Assembly (NCBI RefSeq): GCF_049897565.1
Contig: NZ_JAFCWM010000026.1
Coordinates: forward strand, 6,315 to 70,314
From: JAFCUW01 sp049897565
Lineage (GTDB): Bacteria; Pseudomonadota; Gammaproteobacteria; Burkholderiales; Burkholderiaceae_D
Direction: 5' to 3'
DNA length: 64,000 nt
How positions within the stretch are numbered: position 1 is the first letter of the stretch; each line of letters starts with the position of its first letter. Positions 51,128 through 60,893 of this stretch are shown here, piece after piece. Made by a program: the position numbers and the translations under genes. The notes under the pieces are model-generated. The model was not told the origin of the DNA. It worked only from the letters and a program-made list of their open reading frames with translations, and ran no database searches.

Positions 51128-51520
51128 TTACTCAATGACATAAAAAGTATCGCCGTCGTTACTTCGGCGCGTGCCTTTGGGACGATTGAACGCTATCGAA
51201 CGTTCCTTCACTTCACCTTGGTCTTTCCATTGATCCAGTACCACCATTCGCGCGACATTGTGCTGTAGGTAGATCGCCGCATGCTTTCCCTTGTCGTCGA
51301 CGGGATAGCGCTTTCGGGAATCGAAAGTCGCTATTGCGGTGTCGCGCAATATCTCGCCGGGTTTGGCGTCTGCGATTTTCGTCCCCATTGTCCACGAGGG
51401 CGTGCCTGGCGCGTCTGTCGCTTGACGAACAAATTCCACGCACTCGCAATTTCCTTTGTCGTTGACGTATTTGCCCTTTCCAAATACCTCTTTTTCGGGA
51501 ACTTTCAGCCTGTAGCTCAT
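51128..51520 (-). CDS. BPSL0067-like amidase, candidate type VI effector (Tae2-like)
   Basis: 130-aa protein resembling the BPSL0067 family, which I associate with the type VI peptidoglycan amidase Tae2. The Cys region (GNCECVEFVRQAT, Cys25 and Cys27) and the His (KGKHAAIYLQHN, His80) fit a papain-like Cys-His pair. It has no signal peptide, as expected of a T6SS-delivered toxin. A secreted immunity-like gene follows immediately. No T6SS structural, VgrG or Hcp gene is in this window, so it would be an orphan pair. Low GC suggests horizontal arrival. Confidence 0.55.
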   Translation of the reverse strand: MSYRLKVPEKEVFGKGKYVNDKGNCECVEFVRQATDAPGTPSWTMGTKIADAKPGEILRDTAIATFDSRKRYPVDDKGKHAAIYLQHNVARMVVLDQWKDQGEVKERSIAFNRPKGTRRSNDGDTFYVIE

Positions 51521-51641
51521 GTTGGAATACCTCGATCATGGATCTGGTGAACACACCGATTTTAGAAGCTTGATCAATCGAGGCCAACTAGCAATATTGA
51601 CAGCTTCCATGTTCAGGTGCCGACGTCTGGAAACAGCCCCA

Positions 51642-52109
51642 TCATTTAGCGTGGCGCGCCTCATCGGCCCGCCGCAACCACAAGCTGCTCACCCAGCCGG
51701 TTACCGGCCTGCCGCCGACCTTGGTGTTCACTTCCCACCAGTCGCCTTCGCGCGCGCCGGTCGCGGTGACGGTGGCGCCAACCGGTACAACGGTGACGCG
51801 TCGCGCACCGATGCCGCTGGCGGAACGCAGGTTCAAGTCCTCGAATACCTGGTAGCTTCGCTGCGCCGAAAGCGGGACCGGCCGGAGCGCCGCGATGCCC
51901 GCGGCAACGGGAGTAGCCGCCATCGCCGGCTTCGGCGCCAGCCAAAGCAGCATGCTGCCAATGCCCCAGGTGCCGATCACCAAGACCGCCAGCGCCCGCG
52001 CATTCGGCCGCTGCCACCAGCGCGCCGGCGTCAGGAACGCCGCCAGCACCAGCGTCAGCACCAGCCCGATGACGAACGCCCCGATCATGATCGCCATGCC
52101 GGTCTCCAT
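51642..52109 (-). CDS. Membrane-anchored SH3-domain protein
   Basis: 155-aa protein with two helices (IGAFVIGLVLTLVLAAFLT, RALAVLVIGTWGIGSMLLW), then an SH3-type beta domain (NLRSASGIGARRVTVVPVG, GDWWEVNTKVGGRPVTGWV). Bacterial SH3 domains often bind peptidoglycan. Its ATG overlaps the stop of the FHA-like gene by one base, so both belong to the same operon as the SEDS and kinase genes. A wall-binding partner is plausible. Confidence 0.75.
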   Translation of the reverse strand: METGMAIMIGAFVIGLVLTLVLAAFLTPARWWQRPNARALAVLVIGTWGIGSMLLWLAPKPAMAATPVAAGIAALRPVPLSAQRSYQVFEDLNLRSASGIGARRVTVVPVGATVTATGAREGDWWEVNTKVGGRPVTGWVSSLWLRRADEARHAK

Positions 52110-53656
52110 CAGGCGTCGAAGCGCAGCACGTAATGGCCGGCCACCAGGTGGTGCCCCGGCGGCAGCGTATACGGCTGCTCCGCGCTGGCCTCGCCAATGC
52201 TGGCGACAAACTGCATCTGCTCGTCGAGGTGGAACAGCGCCTGCGTCGCCGACAGCCGCCCGATCTTGTAGCCGCCGCCGGCAGCTTCAAAGCTGAAGGC
52301 GTTGCGCGACAGGCCGATGCGGTCTGCACTCGCGCTGTCGAAGCCGGCGGCGCGTTGAAGGAAACGGGCCGAGTCGAGCACGCGCAGCGCCGCCAGCATC
52401 GGCGCGCTGCGGCCGAACACGAAGCGCGCGCCACTGGCGACGGGCACGCTGACCGGCACCGGAAGGCACAGCATGGCGCAGTAGCGATCGGCCATCTCGT
52501 GCGCCACCGCCGACAGCTTGACCGCGCCGGCGTCGACCGGTGTGAAGCTGGCCGGCGCGCTGATGCGTTCGCGCCCGGCGCTGGTGATCGCATGCAGCTC
52601 GTCGCCGGCGTCGACCGCAAAGCTGATTACCGCGTCATGCGAATTGGCGGCCAGCCCAAGCGAACGGTCGATGCCAATTACGAGCGCCAGCGCGCCGGTC
52701 TCGCGATAGCGCGACAAGCGCGGCATCGCCAGTGCAACCAGGCTGACACGCTGCTGCGCAATCGGCGCGTAGGTGGCGTCGCCTTCGACGCCTGGCGACA
52801 TCGCCGGGCGATGGCTGAGCGGCACCGCAGTCTGCTCCATCGCGTCGGTCGGCCGGACGCGGGTTTTCCACACAGCCGCCGGCTTGACCTGGATCGGCGC
52901 CGCTTCCACCGGCTTTGCGGCCGGTACCGGCGCGCTGGCGACGCGCGTGATTCTCATCATCAGCCGGGTAGCCTCGCCGGCTTCTTTCGATTTGATCGTG
53001 TAATAGCCGTTGATCGGGTCGTAGCTGCAATCGAACGCGCCTTTTGGCCGCACCTGCACTTCGATCGGCGCGTCCGGGCCGTCGTTGATCAGCAGGATGG
53101 CGCCGTCGCCGCCGAACGGCCACGCCGGCACCGCGTGGCTGGCCGATTCGTCGTCATGGCCGATCAGCGCCAGGCGCTGGTTCGGGTACATCGCGCAGAC
53201 CGGCTTCCAGATGGCGCTGTCGCGCGAGGTGGTGACGGTGTAGAGCACCTTTTCGTCTGGCGCCGGCAGGTACACAGCGTGGCCGAACTTGACTTCGACC
53301 TGGCCCGATTCGAGCGCGTCGGCGCCGACGACATCGTAGCGAACTTCATCGCCGCCGAGCAGGTCGCCGAAATCCTTCTGGTGCAGGGCGGCGAGCGACT
53401 GCGCCAGGTCGCGCACGCGGGCGCCGCGGGTGAGGTGGCGGTCGTCGTCGACATCGTCCTGCGGCAGCATCAGCGTCACGTGCGAGAAGCAGCGCGTGGC
53501 GGCGCGGCCGCGATGCTCGCGCGGCGAGCGCTCGAGCAGGTCGCGCAGCTGCGGCCTGCGCGAAAACAGCGCCAGGCCGGGCGCCTGCCACAGCGCCTCG
53601 GCGTTGAATACATCGGGCACCTTGCCTAGCACTTCGTGTTGGACATAGACCGGCAT
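52109..53656 (-). CDS. Protein of the SEDS-kinase operon with FHA-like C-terminus
   Basis: 515-aa soluble protein. The first part (PVYVQHEVLGKVPDVFNAE) and the centre are beta-rich and unrecognised. Residues 415-515 read like an FHA domain: RFVFGRSAPML, DRIGLSRNAFSF, GGGYKIGRLSATQALFH. That would give a second phosphothreonine reader for the two kinases. ATG 53656 lies 31 bp inside the SEDS gene, so the two are coupled. No signal peptide. Confidence 0.55.
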   Translation of the reverse strand: MPVYVQHEVLGKVPDVFNAEALWQAPGLALFSRRPQLRDLLERSPREHRGRAATRCFSHVTLMLPQDDVDDDRHLTRGARVRDLAQSLAALHQKDFGDLLGGDEVRYDVVGADALESGQVEVKFGHAVYLPAPDEKVLYTVTTSRDSAIWKPVCAMYPNQRLALIGHDDESASHAVPAWPFGGDGAILLINDGPDAPIEVQVRPKGAFDCSYDPINGYYTIKSKEAGEATRLMMRITRVASAPVPAAKPVEAAPIQVKPAAVWKTRVRPTDAMEQTAVPLSHRPAMSPGVEGDATYAPIAQQRVSLVALAMPRLSRYRETGALALVIGIDRSLGLAANSHDAVISFAVDAGDELHAITSAGRERISAPASFTPVDAGAVKLSAVAHEMADRYCAMLCLPVPVSVPVASGARFVFGRSAPMLAALRVLDSARFLQRAAGFDSASADRIGLSRNAFSFEAAGGGYKIGRLSATQALFHLDEQMQFVASIGEASAEQPYTLPPGHHLVAGHYVLRFDA

Positions 53657-56004
53657 GATTGAATCTCCTCTAATGATTGGGCACTGATCGCACTGAACGC
53701 TAGCAGGGGGCAGATGAAAAACAGCAGGTGGCTGCCGCCGGCCGACAGAAAACTCATCGGCTGGCCCATGATCGGGAAGATCGCCAGGTTGGTGCCCCAT
53801 GACAGCAGGAAGTGGCCAAGCACGAAGGCGGCGCCGCCGCACAGCGCGAAGCAGCGGAACCTGCCCATCCACGCCTGGCGGAAGTCGCGCGCCTGGCGGC
53901 TGGCCGCGTACGAGCGCGCCGCCGTCTGCAGCACGCCGACCAGGAACAGCGCCTGCAGCGCCCACAGCGCCAGGGCGCCGAGCAGGCCGTGGCGGTTCAG
54001 GAAGAACGACGGCGCGAAATCGTCCTGCACTGCGGGAATCTGCAGCGCGCCGCCGGCGGCCTGGCCCATGGTCGACAGGCCGAGCAGCTGGTCCGATCCC
54101 CACCAGGCGCCTTCGGCGATGGCGCGCGCGCCCCGCAGCAGCTGCTGGCCGGTGTGCGGATGGCTGGCCGGATCGAGCCAGACCAGGAAGCGGTCGGCAT
54201 AAAAGCTCCATTGCGCCACTTCGCCGGCGCCGGCGCTGCGCAGGTAGGCCACCGCGCCTGCCGCCAGGCAGGCCAGCGCGACGATGCCGGCGGTAGCCGC
54301 GTGCCGGCCGGCCGCGATCGAATAGGCGAACGCCATCGCGATGCTCCATACGGCCAGCAGGATCAGCGGCGAGTAGTCGTCTACCTGCACCAGGGCCAGT
54401 CCCAGCAGGGCGGCAAACAGCACCGCGGGTGCGGCCAGGCGGAACCAGCGCAAGGCCGGGCGAGTGTGTTCGGGCAAGGCGGCATCCCAGCCAAGACCGA
54501 TGGCGATGCAGTGAGCAGTCAATGCCGTCAGTGCCAGCTTGGCAAATTCCACCGGCTGCAAATCGAATACGCCGGTTTCGTCGCCCAGCAAGACTTGCAG
54601 CAGCAAGGCGACCAGCGCGCAACCGGCCAGCAGCGCGAGCATCGATTCTAGGCGGGTCTGCGGCATCATGCCGCCGCGTCCGCGCAGCCGCAGCCGCAGG
54701 TGGGCGCCGATGGCCAGCCCAATTGCCAGCAGCGCCGTCGTCTTCTGGTAATGGCGCAGCCATGACGACTCCATCGCGCCCAGGCCCAGTTCGAGCTGCG
54801 CGAGCAGGCCGACCGCCAACAGCAGCGTGCCGGCGGCCGTCACCAAGGTGAGTCGGCCGGGCAGCAGCAGGCAGCACCACAGCGCCGCGCCGCCGAGCAG
54901 GATCGACCAGCCGATGCCGGGCGGCGTGGCGCTGCGCTGCAGGATGAGGGCGGCGACGCCGGCAATTGCCAGCAGCGCGGTGGCGAAGCTGGCGGCGCGG
55001 ATGGCAGCGCCGGCGTCGCGCACGAACGGCCAGTATCCGCGCTGCCACGCAAGGGCGCCGGCCGCGCCGAGCGCGCAGCACAGGCCGAGCGCGATCCACC
55101 ACGCCGCCCCGGCCGGCAGCTCCCACGCCTGGCGCTGGCGCCACTCCCATTGCACGTGCGGCGGCAGCGCGTGGCGCGCGTCGGCAAACAGCGCGACGTG
55201 GCTCAGTGGACGCAGTTCGAGCAGGTTGCCTTGCATGCGGGTGGCGAAACGCGTGCGTCCGGCCACCAGCGCAGTGACGCTATCGAGCGGCTCCTCGCGC
55301 TGCGCCAGGTCGTACGCGCCTGCCGCGGACGACATCGACAGCGGCGCGCCACTTGAATTCGACAACAGCAGCTGGCCTTTGACGCGCGAGAGCAGGGCGC
55401 TGCCGTAGCCGACGTATTCGATGCCCAACCGGTTGTCGCAATACAGGTTGCCGCCGAAAGTGAGCGGACGTGCGATGCTCAGCGCGTGCGGCGCCAGCCG
55501 GTTCCAGGCTGCGGCCAGGCGCGAAGAGATGCGGGCGTCGGGACAGGCCGGCTGCGCGCTGCCATCGCGCCGCAGTGTGGCGCCGTCATAGCGCCAGGAC
55601 CGCCTGCCTTCGGAAAACGACAACGACCTGGAGTCGGCGGCGTCCACGCTGAACAGCGCCGCGCCAAGGCGGAACTGCTGGCCCTGAACCAGGGAGATGC
55701 TGCCGGTGCGCCGGTCAATGCCGTCGCGCTGCAGCACCAGTTGTTTGGCGCCGCTGACGTTGCGGGCGAACCAGCGGCCGGCCGGGTCGCGTCGCAGCCC
55801 GATGTGGGCGGTGTCGGCCTGGGACGCGGCCAACTCGTGCTGGCCCAGCGTGACCGACTCGCCAGGCTCGACGCTGACGGAGATGACGGCCGGCGACCAC
55901 GCCGCCGGCGAGCGCCACAGCGCAAACAGCTGCAGGACGCACAACACGCCCAGGCTGGCAGTGAGAGCAAAGGCGCTGAATCGGCGGATCACGCCAGGCT
56001 CCAT
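53626..56004 (-). CDS. SEDS-family (RodA/FtsW-type) protein with extra N-terminal domain
   Basis: 792-aa membrane protein. Residues 300-785 hold the SEDS core: LQPVEFAKLAL, ADRFLVWLDPAS and GQQLLRGARAIAEGAWWG, the key Asp662 in VQDDF, then MGQPMSFLSAGGSHLLFF. SEDS enzymes polymerise peptidoglycan glycan strands together with a class B PBP. Unusual is a 290-residue N-terminal part after a first helix, with a beta domain around residues 40-150 that looks weakly FHA-like (TLGQHELAASQ). Standard RodA/FtsW have about 370-420 residues and no such part. It overlaps the kinase gene upstream by 16 bp. Confidence 0.8.
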   Translation of the reverse strand: MEPGVIRRFSAFALTASLGVLCVLQLFALWRSPAAWSPAVISVSVEPGESVTLGQHELAASQADTAHIGLRRDPAGRWFARNVSGAKQLVLQRDGIDRRTGSISLVQGQQFRLGAALFSVDAADSRSLSFSEGRRSWRYDGATLRRDGSAQPACPDARISSRLAAAWNRLAPHALSIARPLTFGGNLYCDNRLGIEYVGYGSALLSRVKGQLLLSNSSGAPLSMSSAAGAYDLAQREEPLDSVTALVAGRTRFATRMQGNLLELRPLSHVALFADARHALPPHVQWEWRQRQAWELPAGAAWWIALGLCCALGAAGALAWQRGYWPFVRDAGAAIRAASFATALLAIAGVAALILQRSATPPGIGWSILLGGAALWCCLLLPGRLTLVTAAGTLLLAVGLLAQLELGLGAMESSWLRHYQKTTALLAIGLAIGAHLRLRLRGRGGMMPQTRLESMLALLAGCALVALLLQVLLGDETGVFDLQPVEFAKLALTALTAHCIAIGLGWDAALPEHTRPALRWFRLAAPAVLFAALLGLALVQVDDYSPLILLAVWSIAMAFAYSIAAGRHAATAGIVALACLAAGAVAYLRSAGAGEVAQWSFYADRFLVWLDPASHPHTGQQLLRGARAIAEGAWWGSDQLLGLSTMGQAAGGALQIPAVQDDFAPSFFLNRHGLLGALALWALQALFLVGVLQTAARSYAASRQARDFRQAWMGRFRCFALCGGAAFVLGHFLLSWGTNLAIFPIMGQPMSFLSAGGSHLLFFICPLLAFSAISAQSLEEIQSCRSMSNTKC

Positions 56005-56960
56005 TCAGGCGCGCGCATTGCCGCGCGCACGTCGCCAATCATCCGGCTAACGGCAATGGCGTGAGGCGGCCGGCCGCTGCGCAGGGCGCTGAGCAGGGCG
56101 CGCAGCAGCGTCAACGCTTCGGTCGCGCCGGGCGCGTCGATGCGCTGCACGAACAGGGCCGCTTCATCGTCGCGCAACGTCGGCGGCACCGTGCCGGCAT
56201 GGCGCGCCAGCAGCTGCGCGGCGCCGCCGGCCTGGTGGTCGCGATACGCCTGGCCGCAATCGCGGCAGAACCGCAGCGGCAGGCCGCCGGTGACGAGGTA
56301 GTAGAACATGGCGCCGAGGGCGAAGTAGTCGCTGCGCGCATCGGTCAGGTAGGAGTCGCCCGCTGAGGGAAAGAACTGTTCCGGCGCCTGCCAGTTGGCG
56401 GTGCCGGCGTAACTGTGCGGATCGCGGTCGTCGAGCAAGCGGTTGGTGCCGAAATCGGCCAGCTTGACGCTGCCGCGGCGCGCGTCGAGCAGCACATTCG
56501 ACGGCTTCAGGTCGAGGTAGCGCCAGCCGTACTGGTGGACCTTGGCGATCGCCTGGTTGATCTGCGCCAGCCAGTCGAGCGCCTGGGCGAAAGCGACGGC
56601 GACGCCGGCCGCGCGTTCGCGCGCGACATGCCTGGCCAGGTCGCCGTCGAGCAGTTCCAGCGCCATCACCGGCAGCGCGTCGTGCATGCCGCTGTCGAGC
56701 AGGCGCACGATGTGGCGCTCGTCCCACGGTTCGAGCGAGCGCAGGAAAGCGATTTCCTTGTGGGCGCTGGCGATCCAGCGGTCGCGTTGTTCCGGGTGGG
56801 CGCGCGCCATCTGCTGCTGGTTGATCAGCTTGATGGCGACCTGGCGGCCGGCCGGCAGGGTGTCGGCGATCCAGACGACGCCATACGCGGAACCGGCCAG
56901 TGGCTCGTGCAGGCGGTAACTGCCCGCTTCGAGTGTGATGACCGCGCCCGCTTCCAGCAT
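55989..56960 (-). CDS. Ser/Thr protein kinase without membrane anchor
   Basis: 323-aa soluble kinase with a full bilobal domain. Lys44 is in QVAIKLIN, Glu69 in the alpha-C helix, Asp150 in YLDLKPSNV (the His of the usual HRD is Tyr here) and Asp169 in ADFGTN. The GTANWQAPEQFF segment is the activation end. The ATG at 56960 is preceded by GGGGGA; an upstream GTG at 56996 has no such site. It is first in a kinase-SEDS-FHA-SH3 operon on the minus strand. Confidence 0.85.
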   Translation of the reverse strand: MLEAGAVITLEAGSYRLHEPLAGSAYGVVWIADTLPAGRQVAIKLINQQQMARAHPEQRDRWIASAHKEIAFLRSLEPWDERHIVRLLDSGMHDALPVMALELLDGDLARHVARERAAGVAVAFAQALDWLAQINQAIAKVHQYGWRYLDLKPSNVLLDARRGSVKLADFGTNRLLDDRDPHSYAGTANWQAPEQFFPSAGDSYLTDARSDYFALGAMFYYLVTGGLPLRFCRDCGQAYRDHQAGGAAQLLARHAGTVPPTLRDDEAALFVQRIDAPGATEALTLLRALLSALRSGRPPHAIAVSRMIGDVRAAMRAPEWSLA

Positions 56961-57054
56961 GCTTCCCCCGATGGTTGTGACGGCGGGTGCCGTCACACAG
57001 GGTTAGCAGGGGGAGGGGGAAATGGCATCCTCGCGCCACTTTTGAGCAAAGACG

Positions 57055-57088
57055 AAAAAAAACGCCGCCGGTTGCCCGGGCGGCGTTT
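57055..57088 (-). terminator. Intrinsic terminator of the glycine-zipper gene
   Basis: Read on the minus strand: stem AAACGCCGCC/GGCGGCGTTT followed by eight T. It lies 20 bp after the stop at 57109. The kinase gene begins about 95 bp further on. Confidence 0.75.
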
Positions 57089-57108
57089 CATGATTACGTG
57101 GCGTGCTA

Positions 57109-57648
57109 TCAACGGTGGCCGTAACCATCGTGGCGGTGACCGCGGCGATGGCCGCCGTAGCCGTTGTAGCCGTTGTAGCCGTTGTAGTAACCGCGGCTCG
57201 AATCGACATACACTACCGCCGAAGGGGTGCTGTAGTATCGCGGCGCAGGGGCGTAATAGACCGGAGCCGATTCAACGTACACCGGCGCCGCCTGGTAGTA
57301 GTCGCCGCGGTTGTCATAGTACGACGAGCGGGTGTCGACATAGCTGCTGCGGTTGTCGTAGTAACCATTGCGGTTGTCGTCGTATCCGTTGCGGTTGTCG
57401 TAGTAGCCGTTGCGGTTGTCGTAGTAGCCGTTACTGTATGAACGGTCGTTCGAGCTGACCGCATTACCCAGCGCCGCGCCGATTACGCCGCCCACGATGG
57501 CGCCATCGCGCCCACCGCTGTTATGGCCAATCGCAGCACCGAGAACGGCGCCGACAGCTGTATTTACACCGCGATCTTGAGCCATTGCCGTGGAGGTGAC
57601 GGCTGTAGCGGCCAGAATCACCGCGCCCAAGCATTTTTGATTCAACAT
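57109..57648 (-). CDS. Glycine-zipper envelope protein with YDNRN repeats
   Basis: 179-aa exported protein. A signal peptide (VILAATAVTSTAMAQ) is followed by a glycine-zipper helix pair (AVGAVLGAAIGHNSGG, GAIVGGVIGAALGNA), typical of outer-membrane 2TM domains, then about six YYDNRNG-like repeats and a Tyr/Gly-rich tail (GYNGYNGYGGHRRGHRH). Such proteins affect surface structure, but the exact role is open. A terminator follows. It is encoded on the strand opposite to the next gene. Confidence 0.78.
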   Translation of the reverse strand: MLNQKCLGAVILAATAVTSTAMAQDRGVNTAVGAVLGAAIGHNSGGRDGAIVGGVIGAALGNAVSSNDRSYSNGYYDNRNGYYDNRNGYDDNRNGYYDNRSSYVDTRSSYYDNRGDYYQAAPVYVESAPVYYAPAPRYYSTPSAVVYVDSSRGYYNGYNGYNGYGGHRRGHRHDGYGHR

Positions 57649-57854
57649 GGCGTTTTCCTTTTGCCTCGAGCTGGATCAGGATGATCGCGTAACGTGCTGG
57701 GCATGTGTTCACTATATATTGTGCACAATCTCGCGCCATCGCTAATACAGACTCTTACATCTCATGCAGCGGCTGTAACATGTGCTGTATTGACGCTTGA
57801 AGATCGCGCCGGGCGCCCCATCTGACCAGGGTTATTCATTCACACGGACTGTCC

Positions 57855-58994
<1,140 letters not shown>

Positions 58995-59080
58995 TGACGT
59001 CGTCATAAAGCCGTGCACAACGGAGCCAAAATGCGATATTGTGCGAATCCTCACTGAACAGTAATCGAAGGATTCGCTGC

Positions 59081-60517
59081 ATGAACCGCACCCTGCGCCA
59101 CACGTCCGTCCTCACTATCCTCGCCGCCAGCATGCTGGCCGCCAGCGCCTTCGCCGCCACGCCCGGCAACGACCCCGCCGCGCTTGGGCAGATCCGCAAT
59201 GCCGCCCTCAAAAGCGACTGGGCGCTCGAACGCCTGGCCGACATGACGGACCTGATCGGCCCGCGCCTTTCCGGATCGGCCGGCGCGGCAGCGGCGGTAA
59301 CGCAGGTGGCCGACGCGATGCGCAAGCTCGGCGCGACCGTCACGCTGCAGCCGGTGAAGGTGCCGCATTGGGTGCGCGGCGCGGAGACGGCATCGCTGGT
59401 TGAATACGCCGGCCGTCCCGCCGGCGTCACGCAGCGCGTGGTACTCACGGCGCTGGGCGGATCGGGCGCGACGCCGCAAGCCGGCCTGACCGCGCAGGTG
59501 ATCGTCATCCGTGATTTCGACGAACTGAAGTCGCGCGCTGCCGAAGTAAAGGGGCGCATCGTGCTGTTCGACGTCGCTTTCGACCAGCAGATGGCCGAAC
59601 GCGGCCAGGCCGGCACGGCCTACGGCCAGGCGGTGATTTACCGCGGCTTGGGCACGCGCCTGGCAGCGCAGATGGGCGCGGCGGCAGTGCTGGTGCGCTC
59701 GGTCGGTGGCGCCGATTTCCGCCTGCCGCACACCGGCGCCAGCGGCCTGCTGGACAACGCGCGCATTCCGGCGGCGGCAGTGTCGGCGGAAGACGCCATG
59801 CTGATGACGCGCCTGGCCGCGCGCGGCCCGATCAGCATGCAGCTGACCCTGACGCCGCAGGTGCTGCCGGACGCCGACAGCTTTAACGTCATCGCCGATT
59901 TCCCCGGCACCGACAAGGCCGATGAAATCGTCATCGTCTCCGGCCACCTCGATTCTTGGGACCTCGGCACCGGCGCCAACGACGACGCCACCGGCGTGGT
60001 CAGCGCGATGGCGGTGATCGACACGCTCAAGAAGCTCGACTTCCGGCCGCGCCGCACGATCCGCGTGATCGCCTGGATGAACGAGGAGAATGGCGGCCGC
60101 GGTGGCGCCACCTACCTGGAGGCCAACAAGGCGAACGCCGCCAAGCACATCGCCGCGATCGAAAGCGACGAAGGCTCGGGCCGCGTGTTTGGCATGCGCA
60201 CCAGTGTGGGCAACGAAGCGATGAAGCATTTCGCGCCGTTGAAAGCGGCGCTGCTGCCGATGCAGGCAGGGGCGCTGCAGCGCGCCGATGCGCTGGGCAC
60301 GGGCGACTTGCATGGACTCGAAGCGGCCGGCGTGCCGAGTTTTGCGCCGCTGATCGACGAGTCGACCTACTTCAACTATCACCACACGCCGGCCGACACG
60401 TTCGACAAGGTCAAGCCGGACGACCTGCGCCGCCACGTGGCGGTGATGGCGGTGACGACCTGGTACCTGGCCAACATGGAGCAGCCGATCGGCCGCGCCA
60501 ACGTGCCGCCGCGGTAA
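59081..60517 (+). CDS. M28-family metallopeptidase with PA domain, exported
   Basis: Secreted zinc aminopeptidase of 478 aa. A signal peptide (LTILAASMLAASAFA) is followed by a PA-domain insert (about 120-250) and the M28 core: VSGHLDSWDLGTGANDDATG (His and Asp), WMNEENGGRG (Glu pair), and a late His in NYHHTPADT. It digests peptides in the periplasm or outside. A strong terminator follows. Confidence 0.9.
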   Translation: MNRTLRHTSVLTILAASMLAASAFAATPGNDPAALGQIRNAALKSDWALERLADMTDLIGPRLSGSAGAAAAVTQVADAMRKLGATVTLQPVKVPHWVRGAETASLVEYAGRPAGVTQRVVLTALGGSGATPQAGLTAQVIVIRDFDELKSRAAEVKGRIVLFDVAFDQQMAERGQAGTAYGQAVIYRGLGTRLAAQMGAAAVLVRSVGGADFRLPHTGASGLLDNARIPAAAVSAEDAMLMTRLAARGPISMQLTLTPQVLPDADSFNVIADFPGTDKADEIVIVSGHLDSWDLGTGANDDATGVVSAMAVIDTLKKLDFRPRRTIRVIAWMNEENGGRGGATYLEANKANAAKHIAAIESDEGSGRVFGMRTSVGNEAMKHFAPLKAALLPMQAGALQRADALGTGDLHGLEAAGVPSFAPLIDESTYFNYHHTPADTFDKVKPDDLRRHVAVMAVTTWYLANMEQPIGRANVPPR

Positions 60518-60520
60518 GCC

Positions 60521-60551
60521 AAAAAAAACCCGGCGCATGGCCGGGTTTTTT
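60521..60551. terminator. Bidirectional intrinsic terminator
   Basis: Stem CCCGGC/GCCGGG (60529-60534 and 60540-60545), extended by six A-T pairs, with T-runs usable in both directions. It lies between the M28 gene and the convergent small membrane protein gene. Confidence 0.85.
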
Positions 60552-60571
60552 CTTCTGCGCTGAACCGGCGA

Positions 60572-60763
60572 CTACAGGTTCAGTTTTGGCAGGTAGCCGC
60601 CTGGGATGATGCCGAATACGGACAGCACGATCAGGATCAGCAGGATGATGAATAGCACGCGGACGATTTGGGCAACCGGAGCCGGCAGTGGCAGCAGGCT
60701 GACCAGCCACCAGATGAGTCCGAAGATGACGAGATAGACGATGAGGCTGATTAGTATGTTCAT
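60572..60763 (-). CDS. Small membrane protein (Thivi_2564-like)
   Basis: 63-aa protein with two hydrophobic helices (LISLIVYLVIFGLIWWLVSLL, IVRVLFIILLILIVLSVFGII) and the tail GGYLPKLNL. It resembles the small Thivi_2564-like membrane proteins in size and pattern. Start ATG 60763. Function unknown. It shares a terminator with the M28 gene. The following gap to 60893 has no gene. Confidence 0.6.
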   Translation of the reverse strand: MNILISLIVYLVIFGLIWWLVSLLPLPAPVAQIVRVLFIILLILIVLSVFGIIPGGYLPKLNL

Positions 60764-60893
60764 ATTTTTTCCCCTACAGCTGTGGATGACGAATTGTCGA
60801 GCGACAGGTGGACGATATCGCAAACCCGATTGCTCGACTGTTCGGTAGGGCACATAGACAGCCTGCAACTCGCACGCGCGGGAAATTGAACCG

